Below the pieces are notes generated by a model that was not told the origin of the DNA, searched no databases, and worked only from the letters and a program-made list of their open reading frames with translations. 64,000 bases of DNA from Chryseobacterium artocarpi (GTDB lineage: Bacteria; Bacteroidota; Bacteroidia; Flavobacteriales; Weeksellaceae), in assembly GCF_001684975.1 (NCBI RefSeq), contig NZ_MAYH01000034.1, positions 124,001 through 188,000 of the forward strand. The letters run 5' to 3'. Below are positions 43,246-52,069 of the stretch, piece by piece; the first letter of the stretch is position 1; the number at the start of each line of letters is the position of its first letter. The translations under genes and the position numbers were made by a program.

Positions 43246-45630
43246 TTAAAAATTGTATTTAAGAGTAACCACAAAATTTCTTCCCGGTTCCGGCATATAA
43301 TATCTTAGTCTGTTAAGATATTCCTTGTACTCTTTGTTAAAAATGTTGTTGATTCTGAAATTCAGATTCATGTTTTTAAATAGATCTGCACCAATAGATG
43401 CGTGAAATATTGAAAATCCGGCAGGAGGTGTACTGTAATCTATTATTTTAGTCACCCATTCGCCATCTTCTATCAATTGTACCGACTGATCCCTGATCGG
43501 GAAGCGGTTTTGTTTGAAAGAATTTTCATTTTCAAGTCTGATATAGAAATTGGACGGCTTATTCAGCTTAAATTCCAGTGAGTTTCTAAGGCTCATCGGC
43601 ATCATCAGAATAAGAGGTTCATTATTGGTTAAATCATCTCCTCTCAATGCACTGAAGCCAGTTGTCCATTTCAGATTATCCGAAATACTAAGCTGTGCAT
43701 CTGCATCTATTCCGTACATTCTGGCTTTCACCTGCTGATAAGTCCAAACAGCAAAAGTTCCTCTGCTTGTATTCTGAATTTCTGTAGGAATTTGATTGAT
43801 AAAACTATCAGAGAATATTACATACGGATTGGCTTCTATCTGTAATCCTTTCAAAACATTGAAACGCCCTGTCAATGAAAGATTGGCATTATAAATCTCT
43901 TCTTTTTTGATTCTCAAATCTCCTTTTTCAATGATTGCGGCAGAATGGTGAAGCCCGTCTGCAAATAATTCTGCAGGGTTCGGTGTTCTGCTCATTCTTG
44001 AAAAATTAAATTTGATATCAAAGTCTTTGGATGGATTATAGTTCAACCCAACATTTGCTGAAAAATTATGATAATCAAAAATAGGACGTGATAAAGTTCT
44101 GCTTCCGCTTTCCGCTATATAAAATTGAGGGAAAACATCTGCATATTTATCATTCCAATCTTTGGAATCATAATATTTGTAGGAGTCATATCTGCTGAAA
44201 TCATATCTTACACCGGCTTCAGCATTCAATCTTGGACTAAAACGGTATTTAAATACAGAAAAAGCTCCTGCATCATAACGGTAATAATCCGGAATCAAAC
44301 GTCTGACTTCTGTTGCCGGGTTGGGATAATTATCCTGAAAACCTGCTGAAATTCCACTTTCAAGGCTCCATTTTGAACGTTCGATAAGATGGGTAAGACT
44401 TGCTGAATGGCTAATCAGCCTTAAATCCATAGAAGGGGTATCTTTAAGACTTCCTTTTCTGATATCATATTCTCTACGTTTGTTCAACTGGAAACTGTAT
44501 TGAAAAGTAATTTTTCCAAAATCTGCAAAGCGTTTATAGGCTGAAATTTTAGCAATATGGTGTTCTACTTTCTGCTTAGGATATCCAATATCATAACTAA
44601 AATCATCAAGGAAATAAGGCTGTCCCAGATGCATTGCACGATAGATATCTGCACTATTTCCAAGGTGAGCTCCTCTATAGATACCGAATTCCTGATTAAT
44701 TCCGCTGTAAGAAACATCAAACCCCTGCATAAACCCGTGATTCCCGAATGAAAAGTTGAATGAATTCACCTCTGCTCCGGTATTTTGAAGAGTATGGTGC
44801 GGAATATAGATATCTCCTAGTTTTTTATAGCTTCCTCCTGCTTTTACAAACCACTCGTTTTCCCATGATTTTAATGCATTTGCTGAAATCTCGCCTCCTC
44901 TTCCGTTAGAAATTCCTGAAAGCTTAATATTTCCCATCAGTGTATCTTTCTTTGGAGGAATTGCAGGTTCCAGAAGTACAACTCCTGCTACTCCGTCGTT
45001 TCCATATTTCAGTGCGGATGCTCCTTTAATTACATCGATATGCTCAAAGTCATTCACATCCACATTGGGTGCATGCTCTGCTCCCCATTCCTGTTCTGCC
45101 AGCTTCACACCGTTATTCATAATGGATATACGGCTTCCATAAAGACCGTGAATAACAGGTTTTGTAATATTATTTCCTGTTTTTAATACGGCAACTCCTG
45201 AAATTTTAGCAAGAATATTTCCAAGGTTTTCTGTAGAATTCCTTTCAATATCTGTTTTATCCAAAGTTTTCATCATTACGGAACCTTTATTTTTATGGCT
45301 TCCGTGTAAGGTGATGGTTTCAATGTCACCTGCGTGATGTTCAAGGGTAATGCTGATGTGAAGATCCTTATCAACTCCTATATTTTCAGTATAATCATTG
45401 CAATCAGGATGTTTGGCAATGAGTGTATACTTCCCTGCAGGGATTTTATTGAAGGAAAACGTTCCTTTTTTATCTGTTTTCACTGTAAAGTTCCCGATTT
45501 TAACCACCGCATTTTCAAGCATGGTCTTATCATGAAAATCCTGAACGGTTCCCTGTACAGTGTAAGTTTTCTGTGCACTTGTAAATACTGATCCACAAAA
45601 GATCAGCAGCAGGCAATATATCAATTTCAT
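43246..45630 (-). CDS. TonB-dependent receptor, probable metal uptake
   Basis: 794 residues from ATG 45630, the first Met that starts a signal peptide (MKLIYCLLLIFCGSVFTSAQ). Carboxypeptidase-like domain (TVQGTVQDFHDKT..., to about 100), plug with KPVIHGLYGSRISIMNNGVKL and EWGAEHAPNVDVNDFEHIDV, then a 22-strand barrel ending NFVVTLKYNF. The GLYGSR...EWG-x-x-HAP stretch resembles zinc receptors of the ZnuD type. With the His-rich lipoprotein downstream and the His/Cys protein upstream, zinc or copper import is likely but not proven. Confidence 0.92.
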   Translation of the reverse strand: MKLIYCLLLIFCGSVFTSAQKTYTVQGTVQDFHDKTMLENAVVKIGNFTVKTDKKGTFSFNKIPAGKYTLIAKHPDCNDYTENIGVDKDLHISITLEHHAGDIETITLHGSHKNKGSVMMKTLDKTDIERNSTENLGNILAKISGVAVLKTGNNITKPVIHGLYGSRISIMNNGVKLAEQEWGAEHAPNVDVNDFEHIDVIKGASALKYGNDGVAGVVLLEPAIPPKKDTLMGNIKLSGISNGRGGEISANALKSWENEWFVKAGGSYKKLGDIYIPHHTLQNTGAEVNSFNFSFGNHGFMQGFDVSYSGINQEFGIYRGAHLGNSADIYRAMHLGQPYFLDDFSYDIGYPKQKVEHHIAKISAYKRFADFGKITFQYSFQLNKRREYDIRKGSLKDTPSMDLRLISHSASLTHLIERSKWSLESGISAGFQDNYPNPATEVRRLIPDYYRYDAGAFSVFKYRFSPRLNAEAGVRYDFSRYDSYKYYDSKDWNDKYADVFPQFYIAESGSRTLSRPIFDYHNFSANVGLNYNPSKDFDIKFNFSRMSRTPNPAELFADGLHHSAAIIEKGDLRIKKEEIYNANLSLTGRFNVLKGLQIEANPYVIFSDSFINQIPTEIQNTSRGTFAVWTYQQVKARMYGIDADAQLSISDNLKWTTGFSALRGDDLTNNEPLILMMPMSLRNSLEFKLNKPSNFYIRLENENSFKQNRFPIRDQSVQLIEDGEWVTKIIDYSTPPAGFSIFHASIGADLFKNMNLNFRINNIFNKEYKEYLNRLRYYMPEPGRNFVVTLKYNF

Positions 45631-45639
45631 TGTAAATAG

Positions 45640-45905
45640 ATTGATGGTATACCCTTTTATAGAAGGGTACATTTTTCGTTAAAAATTGTTGAATGGGCGA
45701 AAACTTCTTTGTACAATATATAATGGACAATAAGAAATTTATGAATGAACACTAAGCGAGAAGTTAAAATATTTAAACAGGTAAGTAACCGGATATTTCC
45801 TCATTACAAACTGATCATTGTTTTTCAACAACTTTAAATATTAAACTTCAAGTTTTGAACATTAAACTCTATGGTATAGAGCTAAACCCAATAAGAATAT
45901 ATTGA
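45640..45905. promoter_or_regulatory. Leader region of the TonB receptor gene with short palindromes
   Basis: Between the small His/Cys gene and the receptor are TACCCTT/AAGGGTA (45650-45669), TTCAA-GTT-TTGAA (45847-45859) and CTCTAT-GGT-ATAGAG (45867-45881). Any could bind a metal regulator or fold in the mRNA. No coding frame stands out here. Confidence 0.35.
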
Positions 45906-46259
45906 TTATGAAATTGCGGGTGGTCCGCGAAGTTGAAAAGTGAATTTGGTCTGAGACCAAATTTTCTCCTGAATGGCAATGATTTGCTCTACTTCGTGCG
46001 TATAATGCTCAAAGCTAAAGCTGAACTCTTCAGGAGCCAATGTATGCCCGGTAGCCAAGAAATGACAAGCCAGACAGTCGCCAGCTTTCTCTTTAGGTGT
46101 AGCTTTCGTCATTGAATTTTCGACTTTCTTAATGTTGAATGCTTTAAAAAAATCTGCTGATTCGTGATGGTGAAAGCTTTGAGAAAGCAGCGCGAGGAAA
46201 TACACTCCAAACAATAGCCTGGAGATAAACCTTTTTAAGTTTCTGCTTTCTTTAATCAT
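45906..46259 (-). CDS. Small His/Cys membrane-anchored protein
   Basis: 117 residues. N-terminal basic segment and a membrane helix (RLLFGVYFLALLSQSF), then HHHESADFF, GDCLACHFLATGH and a C-terminal LRGPPA. The C-x-x-C-H and His cluster suggest a metal site. Similar small proteins near metal transporters end in a comparable R-x-PP motif. It is upstream of the TonB receptor in the same direction. TAATTTTG (46271-46264) ends 4 nt before its ATG. Confidence 0.75.
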   Translation of the reverse strand: MIKESRNLKRFISRLLFGVYFLALLSQSFHHHESADFFKAFNIKKVENSMTKATPKEKAGDCLACHFLATGHTLAPEEFSFSFEHYTHEVEQIIAIQEKIWSQTKFTFQLRGPPAIS

Positions 46260-46263
46260 TTTT

Positions 46264-46271
46264 CAAAATTA
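46264..46271 (-). promoter_or_regulatory. Promoter -7 box of the metal-uptake operon
   Basis: Minus strand TAATTTTG, 4 nt before the ATG at 46259; predicts a leaderless mRNA. Confidence 0.45.
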
Positions 46272-46368
46272 GGAAAATAATTTAATTTTTAGCCTAAACT
46301 TCCATTAAATTACTTTTACGATTTGCTAACAATACGTCGAAACATCTAAATATTTGTTACAAAAAAAA

Positions 46369-46395
46369 GCTTCACCACTTTTGAGTTGATGAAGC
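46369..46395 (-). terminator. Intrinsic terminator of the ABC-F gene
   Basis: GCTTCA (46369-46374) pairs with TGAAGC (46390-46395), with inner ACT/AGT pairs; A-run 46361-46368 gives the minus-strand T-run. Confidence 0.7.
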
Positions 46396-46406
46396 ATTTA
46401 TATTTT

Positions 46407-48338
46407 TTAATCAAGCTGAGTTCCCAGATACTCCCACTCCTGTAGTGCGTTATCCAGATCTTCTTTAGCTTTATTATATTTTTCTAAAGTTTCATCGGAA
46501 GGATTTTCCTTAGCAAAAGAAGCTTCCATTTCCTCAACTTTCAATTCCAGTTCGGAAATTTTCTCTTCTACTTTCTTGATCTTATTCTGAATGTTTTTCT
46601 GCTCCTTAGTAAAAATATTGGATGCCTGACTGTTACTAACAACTGGTTTTTCTTCTACTTTCTTAGGCTCTACTTTTACTTCTTCTTTGTGAAGTTTAGC
46701 TTTTTCTGCAGAAATTTCTCTGATGGTTTCTTTTTGTCTGTACTCCAAGTATTCATTGATATCTCCAAGGAATTCTTTCATTTTCCCATCACGGAATTCG
46801 TAAATTTTATCACAAAGTCCCTGAAGGAATTCTCTGTCGTGAGAAATTACGATTAATGTTCCTTCAAAATTCTGTAATGCCAACTTAATAATTTCCTTAG
46901 ACTGAATATCCAAGTGGTTGGTAGGTTCGTCCATAATCAATGTATTGAAAGGACGAAGCAATAATTTACAAAGTGCCAGACGGTTTCTTTCTCCTCCGGA
47001 AAGCACTTTTGTTTTCTTAGAAACGGCATCTCCCTGGAATAAGAAAGATCCTAATAAGTCTCTTACTCGAGGTCTTGTTTCTTCTGTAGCTGCATCCTCT
47101 GCTTCCTCCAGAACAGTTTTGTTTGGTGTTAAAACCTCTTCCTGATTTTGAGCAAAATACCCGATGTTTACGTTATGACCAAGGTTCCATGTTCCTGAAT
47201 ATTCTTTAATATCTCCGGCAAGAATTTTGGCTAAAGTCGTTTTCCCTTGTCCGTTCTGTCCTAAAAGGGCAATTCTGTCTCCTCTCTGAACGATAAAGTC
47301 TACATCATCAAAAATCTGTTTTTTCCCGTAAGCTTTTCCTAAATGGTCTGCTTCAAAAATGATTTTTCCAGGAACCATAGATTGTACGAAACGGATATTG
47401 AATTTTGAAACGTCTTCATTATCAACTTCGATACGCTCGATTTTATCTAATTTTTTAATCAAAGACTGTGCAAATGATGCTTTGGTTGCACTTGCACGGA
47501 ACTTGTTGATGTTATCTTCCATCTGTTTGATCTCCGCATCCTGATTCTTCTTAGCCTGAATCAGTTTTTCACGGCGATCTTCACGCATGATCAGATATTT
47601 GGTATAATTGGCTTTATAATCGTCAACCTTTTTATTGTTGATATCGAATGTTCTGTTACAAACCGCTGTCATGAACTGCTTATCGTGACTTACCAGAACG
47701 ATAGCTCCCGGATAATCTTTCAGGAAGTTCTCCAGCCAAATGATAGATTCCATATCAAGGTGGTTGGTAGGCTCATCGAGAAGCATAATATCATTCTTTT
47801 GAAGAAGTAATTTTGCCAATTCGATTCTCATTCTCCATCCTCCGGAAAATTCATCAGTGATTTTTTGGAAATCATCTGCTTTAAATCCTAAACCGAATAA
47901 TACTTTTTCCATATCACCTTCCAGATTGTAGGCATCATGGTTCATTAAAAGGTCATTCAGCTCGGTCATTTTATTAATCAGATCCGTATAGGAATCACTT
48001 TCGTAATCGGTTCTGGTTGTCATTTGGTGGTTAACTTCTTCAAGCTCGTTTTTCCAAGCGTTGATTTGCTCGAAAGCTTGCATTGTCTCATCCCAAACGG
48101 TTCTTCCTTTTACAAAGTCAAGATCCTGCTTCAAGAAACCAATTGTAACACTTCCTTCGGTCACAACGTCTCCTTCGAAGAAATTAATTTCCCCTGATAA
48201 CATTTTCAATAAAGTGGATTTTCCCGCTCCATTTTTTCCTACGAGACCTACTTTATCATCCTTTTTAATGGTGAAATTTACGTTTTGAAATAAATAATTT
48301 CCTGAATGGTGTAATCCTAAACCTTGAACCGAAAGCAT
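46407..48338 (-). CDS. ABC-F family ATPase
   Basis: 643 residues with two ABC domains and no membrane segment. First domain: Walker A GKNGAGKST, signature FSGGWRMRIELAKLLL, Walker B LLDEPTNHLD. Second: GQNGQGKTT, LSGGERNRLALCKLLL, LIMDEPTNHLD. The interdomain linker is charged and the C-terminus is a Lys/Glu coiled coil (about 540-640), as in Uup/YheS-type proteins that act on ribosomes to relieve stalling. Antibiotic resistance by target protection is possible but not indicated. Confidence 0.95.
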   Translation of the reverse strand: MLSVQGLGLHHSGNYLFQNVNFTIKKDDKVGLVGKNGAGKSTLLKMLSGEINFFEGDVVTEGSVTIGFLKQDLDFVKGRTVWDETMQAFEQINAWKNELEEVNHQMTTRTDYESDSYTDLINKMTELNDLLMNHDAYNLEGDMEKVLFGLGFKADDFQKITDEFSGGWRMRIELAKLLLQKNDIMLLDEPTNHLDMESIIWLENFLKDYPGAIVLVSHDKQFMTAVCNRTFDINNKKVDDYKANYTKYLIMREDRREKLIQAKKNQDAEIKQMEDNINKFRASATKASFAQSLIKKLDKIERIEVDNEDVSKFNIRFVQSMVPGKIIFEADHLGKAYGKKQIFDDVDFIVQRGDRIALLGQNGQGKTTLAKILAGDIKEYSGTWNLGHNVNIGYFAQNQEEVLTPNKTVLEEAEDAATEETRPRVRDLLGSFLFQGDAVSKKTKVLSGGERNRLALCKLLLRPFNTLIMDEPTNHLDIQSKEIIKLALQNFEGTLIVISHDREFLQGLCDKIYEFRDGKMKEFLGDINEYLEYRQKETIREISAEKAKLHKEEVKVEPKKVEEKPVVSNSQASNIFTKEQKNIQNKIKKVEEKISELELKVEEMEASFAKENPSDETLEKYNKAKEDLDNALQEWEYLGTQLD

Positions 48339-48447
48339 TTTTGTAATTAATAATTAATGAATAATGAATTTTCGGGGCAAAAGTACGGAAAAAGAAATGA
48401 ATAGCAGAATCGGGAGTCAAATGTATCAATCATTAAGGATAGAAAAA

Positions 48448-48467
48448 GGGCACCAGATCGGATGCCC
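48448..48467 (-). terminator. Intrinsic terminator of the DUF2235 gene
   Basis: GGGCA (48448-48452) pairs with TGCCC (48463-48467) plus inner CC/GG; T-run on the minus strand. Confidence 0.65.
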
Positions 48468-48497
48468 TCAATAACCTAAATTTAAAATTGAGAAGTA

Positions 48498-49850
48498 CTA
48501 ACAATAATAATTCATTTCATTTAATTTTTTTTTTACTGCAGCTTTCATGATTGAACGAATCCAAACATCATTATTGGGAACATTGGTTCCGTACAGAAAA
48601 TCTGCTACGAAGCTGTCTTCCGGCAGATGAAGTTCTACAGAAAGCCTTGCACCGCTGTCCTGATCTACGGTAGTACTGCTGGAAACATTTAACCCGATAT
48701 TAAGAAGTTCGACATTGATCTCATATTCAGATCTTTTCAATAGACCTTTACTATATAAACCAAAATTTGCTGAGATATGGATATAATCGGTTAACTGATC
48801 ATAATTATATTTTGGCTTTCTCCCGTTTGAAATATTTTTCACGTAATCTTTTAATTCTTTAGATAATACTTCAAGAAATGGATGTCTGCTGTAGTTTGTT
48901 TCAAAAGAATTATTTACATCAAAAACGGGAGATATTGCATTGGTTTCTTCCAGCATTAATTTTCCGTACACTTTTGAAAGTTCATTATATACTTTATCTC
49001 TACAAACATATGCCTGTAAAAAGACTTCTTCTTTTTCAATTTTATATCCTGAAAGTAAGGCATCCCAGATTTTATTTCCCGCCACATCTTTTTTTGCGTT
49101 CCTTATATCTTTCACATAATTTTCAAGATCATCATGGTTTACAAAGTCTGTAGAAATATAAACCGACTGGGGTCCTTCCAGATATCCACCACCAATGTCT
49201 GCATGAGCACCGGGAACAAAAATTTCTTTCCAGGCAGCAGTGTGACTGTCTGATTTTTGATCCTTCATCGATTTTGAGCTTTCAAAAAAACCTGTTAATG
49301 GAAAGAAAAATCTGGATTCGTTTACTGCACAGATATGAAAAGCATTTTCCACATGATGGGAAAGACTTAGATCATAGGTATTAAAAGGTTTGGATTCTAC
49401 TGTATCAAAAACTCCTAAAAATTTTATCTTTATATTTCCAGAACAGTAATAAGATAAAAGCTGGTTACAAAATGTTCTTGCCAGCATTCCTCCTCTTCCG
49501 AATCCATAGAGATAAAAGTGATATTCAAAATTTCTATTACCGATCACATTTTCTACAAATCTTTGAGCTTTCTGAAGTTTGTCGTCTGAGGAGTATCCGT
49601 TTCCATAAGGGGGATTGGCACATGTCGCCATGGCAAAGTTATTATCTTCACTTCCTACGATTGTTCCTATTCCTTCGATATATATTTTTTCGTTTCCGTT
49701 AAATGATTGATATAGTTTAAAAATATTGGTAAAAGCTCCATGATAACTTTCATTATTGTTCACTGGCTTATCCGATGAAAGGGCATTAATACCATTATTT
49801 CCCGTACCGTCAAAAAATATTCCGACGGAAATCACTCTGCTGTCATCCAT
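48498..49850 (-). CDS. Tle1-like DUF2235 protein with Gly at the nucleophile position
   Basis: 450 residues, no signal peptide. It follows the T6SS phospholipase Tle1/DUF2235 pattern: VGIFFDGTGNN (N-terminus), the elbow YGFGRGGMLART, FLGVFDTVES and GAHADIGGGY. In active enzymes the elbow reads GFSRGA with Ser as nucleophile; here it is Gly (codon GGA), while the Asp and His of the triad remain. So this may be an inactive relative, perhaps a binding or immunity-type protein, or an enzyme with another mechanism. No other T6SS gene is in the window. Confidence 0.87.
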   Translation of the reverse strand: MDDSRVISVGIFFDGTGNNGINALSSDKPVNNNESYHGAFTNIFKLYQSFNGNEKIYIEGIGTIVGSEDNNFAMATCANPPYGNGYSSDDKLQKAQRFVENVIGNRNFEYHFYLYGFGRGGMLARTFCNQLLSYYCSGNIKIKFLGVFDTVESKPFNTYDLSLSHHVENAFHICAVNESRFFFPLTGFFESSKSMKDQKSDSHTAAWKEIFVPGAHADIGGGYLEGPQSVYISTDFVNHDDLENYVKDIRNAKKDVAGNKIWDALLSGYKIEKEEVFLQAYVCRDKVYNELSKVYGKLMLEETNAISPVFDVNNSFETNYSRHPFLEVLSKELKDYVKNISNGRKPKYNYDQLTDYIHISANFGLYSKGLLKRSEYEINVELLNIGLNVSSSTTVDQDSGARLSVELHLPEDSFVADFLYGTNVPNNDVWIRSIMKAAVKKKLNEMNYYC

Positions 49851-49978
49851 AGTTTTTATTCATTTATATTACAGGCTTCCCTGCTCATTTATGTTTTTAT
49901 TCAAAATCCCTATCTGAGACATTTCAAAATAACGGAAGAAAGGAGACTAAAGCTAGAGTGGAAAGTACCAAATAAAAA

Positions 49979-49998
49979 ATTCCGTATTTCTACGGAAT
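49979..49998 (-). terminator. Intrinsic terminator of the two-component operon
   Basis: ATTCCGTA (49979-49986) and TACGGAAT (49991-49998) pair over a 4-base loop; T-run on the minus strand. Confidence 0.8.
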
Positions 49999-50002
49999 CA
50001 GG

Positions 50003-50680
50003 TTATATTTTTTCAAGAGAGTATATATTATTGACAATGGCGTAAATGACTATTCCCACAGTATTTTTTGCTCCAATTTTTTCAAGGATACGCTGTCTGT
50101 GGCTTTCAACCGTTCTGGGGCTGATGAAGAGTTTTTCTCCAATTTCATTGTTTGTAAATTCCTGACAGATCAGTTTCACGACATCTTTTTCTCTTTCCGA
50201 AAGTTCGTCTGCTATTTCAAAAAGAGAATTTTTCTTGGCTGAACTGTTCATATAAGTGAATAGCATCTGATGATCTTCAGCGGTAAAGAAAACTCCGTTT
50301 TTATCTACCATAGTAATTGCCTCGATAAATGTCTTTTTGTTTGAGTTTTTGGGAAGAAAAGCAGAAACGCCCAGCTTAACCATGTATCCGAGAATGGAGG
50401 TTTTATAATGAGAAGACAAAATAATGATTTTCAGATCGGGATATTTTTCTTTAAGAACTTCTACCAATTCAAAACCGTTCATGGGTTTCATCTGAACATC
50501 TACCAATGCAATATCCGGAAATTCTGTAGGGGTCAGTTTTTCGAGAGATTCAATAAAATCAGGACCGTTATCTGAGGTAAGACAGACGGAAATGTTCTTT
50601 TCATTAGACAGCAGCATTTTTACACCTTCAAGGATCAGCTGTTCATCATCAATCAGTGCTATTTTGATTTGGGAACTCAT
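50003..50680 (-). CDS. NarL/LuxR-type response regulator
   Basis: 225 residues. Receiver domain (IKIALIDDEQLILEGV with the acidic pair, phospho-Asp in DIALVDVQM, Ser and Lys later) and a LuxR-type helix-turn-helix (LSEREKDVVKLICQEFTNNEIGEKLFISPRTVESHRQRIL, about 160-205). Its start overlaps the end of the sensor kinase gene by 32 bp, so the two are a matched pair. Targets unknown. Confidence 0.95.
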   Translation of the reverse strand: MSSQIKIALIDDEQLILEGVKMLLSNEKNISVCLTSDNGPDFIESLEKLTPTEFPDIALVDVQMKPMNGFELVEVLKEKYPDLKIIILSSHYKTSILGYMVKLGVSAFLPKNSNKKTFIEAITMVDKNGVFFTAEDHQMLFTYMNSSAKKNSLFEIADELSEREKDVVKLICQEFTNNEIGEKLFISPRTVESHRQRILEKIGAKNTVGIVIYAIVNNIYSLEKI

Positions 50681-51368
50681 GTTGTTTTGGAATTTTAATA
50701 ATTAAACGACTTCCTTTATTTAAAAAAGTTTTCTTCCATTTATGGATGGCATTCATAGATTTGATTCTGGATTCAATATTTTTGATTCCCATTCCTTTTT
50801 TCACTTCTTCATATTCAAATCCCTGTCCGTTATCTGAAATAACGACTGCCATATTTTGCGGATAATCTTTAATATAAATCCACAGATCTGTAGCATCTGA
50901 ATGCTTGATCACATTGGTTGTAAATTCCTGAATAATCCTATACAACTGTACTTCCACGAAAATATCTTTCTTTTTATATCCCGGCATTACCTTCAGAGAT
51001 ATATTAATTTTATGTGAAAGATTGGCAATCAATTCTTCTACATAGAGTACTAATCCTACAGATTCGAGGTTAACAGGATATAATGAGTGCGAAATACTTC
51101 TTGCCGCATCAATAAGTGATGACATCTGACTTGAAATATTATCCTTGATTACTTCATCACCTTGAGTATCAAGATTATTCAACCATAGAGAAAGTATATT
51201 AAGCCGGTTTCCAATATCATCGTGGATCATGACGGCTATTCTTTTTCTTTCTTCTTCCTGAGCTTTAATATTTTCAAGAACTAATTTTTTCTGGTGAAGA
51301 ACTTCTGCTTCATGCTGCACATTTTTTTCTTTAATAATTCTTCTTATAAAAGTTCTGTAGGCAAGCAT
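50649..51368 (-). CDS. HisKA_3-type sensor histidine kinase
   Basis: 239 residues from the first ATG. Contains the NarX/DesK-type H box RIAVMIHDDIGNRL (His near 50), the N box EFTTNVIKHSDA and the G box VVISDNGQGFEYEEVKKGMGIKNI. The frame stays open for 25 more codons upstream to 51443 and encodes a perfect membrane helix (LLILIIVTIAIIVSFIML), but without ATG, GTG or TTG. The real start is therefore probably the ATT at 51443, overlapping the previous gene's stop. Signal unknown; it lacks an obvious input domain beyond the helix. Confidence 0.9.
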   Translation of the reverse strand: MLAYRTFIRRIIKEKNVQHEAEVLHQKKLVLENIKAQEEERKRIAVMIHDDIGNRLNILSLWLNNLDTQGDEVIKDNISSQMSSLIDAARSISHSLYPVNLESVGLVLYVEELIANLSHKINISLKVMPGYKKKDIFVEVQLYRIIQEFTTNVIKHSDATDLWIYIKDYPQNMAVVISDNGQGFEYEEVKKGMGIKNIESRIKSMNAIHKWKKTFLNKGSRLIIKIPKQHEFPNQNSTD

Positions 51369-51430
51369 AATAAAAGAAACTATAATTGCTATGGTAACAA
51401 TTATAAGAATCAGCAGGTTGATATTTAAAG

Positions 51431-52054
51431 TTACTTCTTTAATTTGATGAAGGTATATAAAAGTGAGCAGTATAAAATACTGGAAAGAATATTATTGGCA
51501 CTGAAAAGAATATAATAACTGTTTTCAGAAAGATTGGCGATCTGATGCTGAACAATAAAAATAAATACTGAAACTGAATAGTAGAAAAAAATACTCGCGT
51601 CCACAAAAAGGAAACGATTATCAGCTGATGTATGTTTTATCTCGCGAATCAGAGTAAATCCTGAAAGACAAATAATGATAATATTTGAAACTACTTTAGC
51701 AATATCAGCATTTGCAGGATAATTGAACCCGTATTTTGAAATCATAAATGCTATTGCCAATATTCCGCTTATTCCCAAAAGATATTTTGGAAGGTTTAAT
51801 TTCCTGATGAATAATCCTGTCAGCAAAAAAAATTCTCCGCCAATATAAAACGGATAAAGAAATGACGTATCATCCAGCTTAAAAATATAAGGCAGAACAA
51901 GATTCAAAAATTCAATAAAAAAAAGAAAAGCAATACAGTGAAAATATTGCTTTTCTTTATGATTTAATATACGGTATTTATTGGCTCCCAACAGTATAAC
52001 AGCCAGAAGCAATCCATAGTTCAGGAATAAAATCGTCTTATAAAGATCTGCCAT
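51431..52054 (-). CDS. Seven-helix membrane protein of the two-component operon
   Basis: 207 residues with about seven membrane helices (ILFLNYGLLLAVILLGA; YFHCIAFLFFIEFLNLVL; FLYPFYIGGEFFLLTGLFI; and so on). It lies directly upstream of, and overlaps, the kinase frame, so it may sense the signal for that kinase, which has only a single membrane helix. No family name is recognised. Confidence 0.8.
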   Translation of the reverse strand: MADLYKTILFLNYGLLLAVILLGANKYRILNHKEKQYFHCIAFLFFIEFLNLVLPYIFKLDDTSFLYPFYIGGEFFLLTGLFIRKLNLPKYLLGISGILAIAFMISKYGFNYPANADIAKVVSNIIIICLSGFTLIREIKHTSADNRFLFVDASIFFYYSVSVFIFIVQHQIANLSENSYYILFSANNILSSILYCSLLYTFIKLKK

Positions 52055-52069
52055 TCCTTATTTTATATT

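Noticed and set aside
46407..48338. ABC-F protein as an antibiotic-resistance determinant
   Set aside because: Linker and C-terminal coiled coil fit the general housekeeping ABC-F type; nothing in the context suggests resistance.
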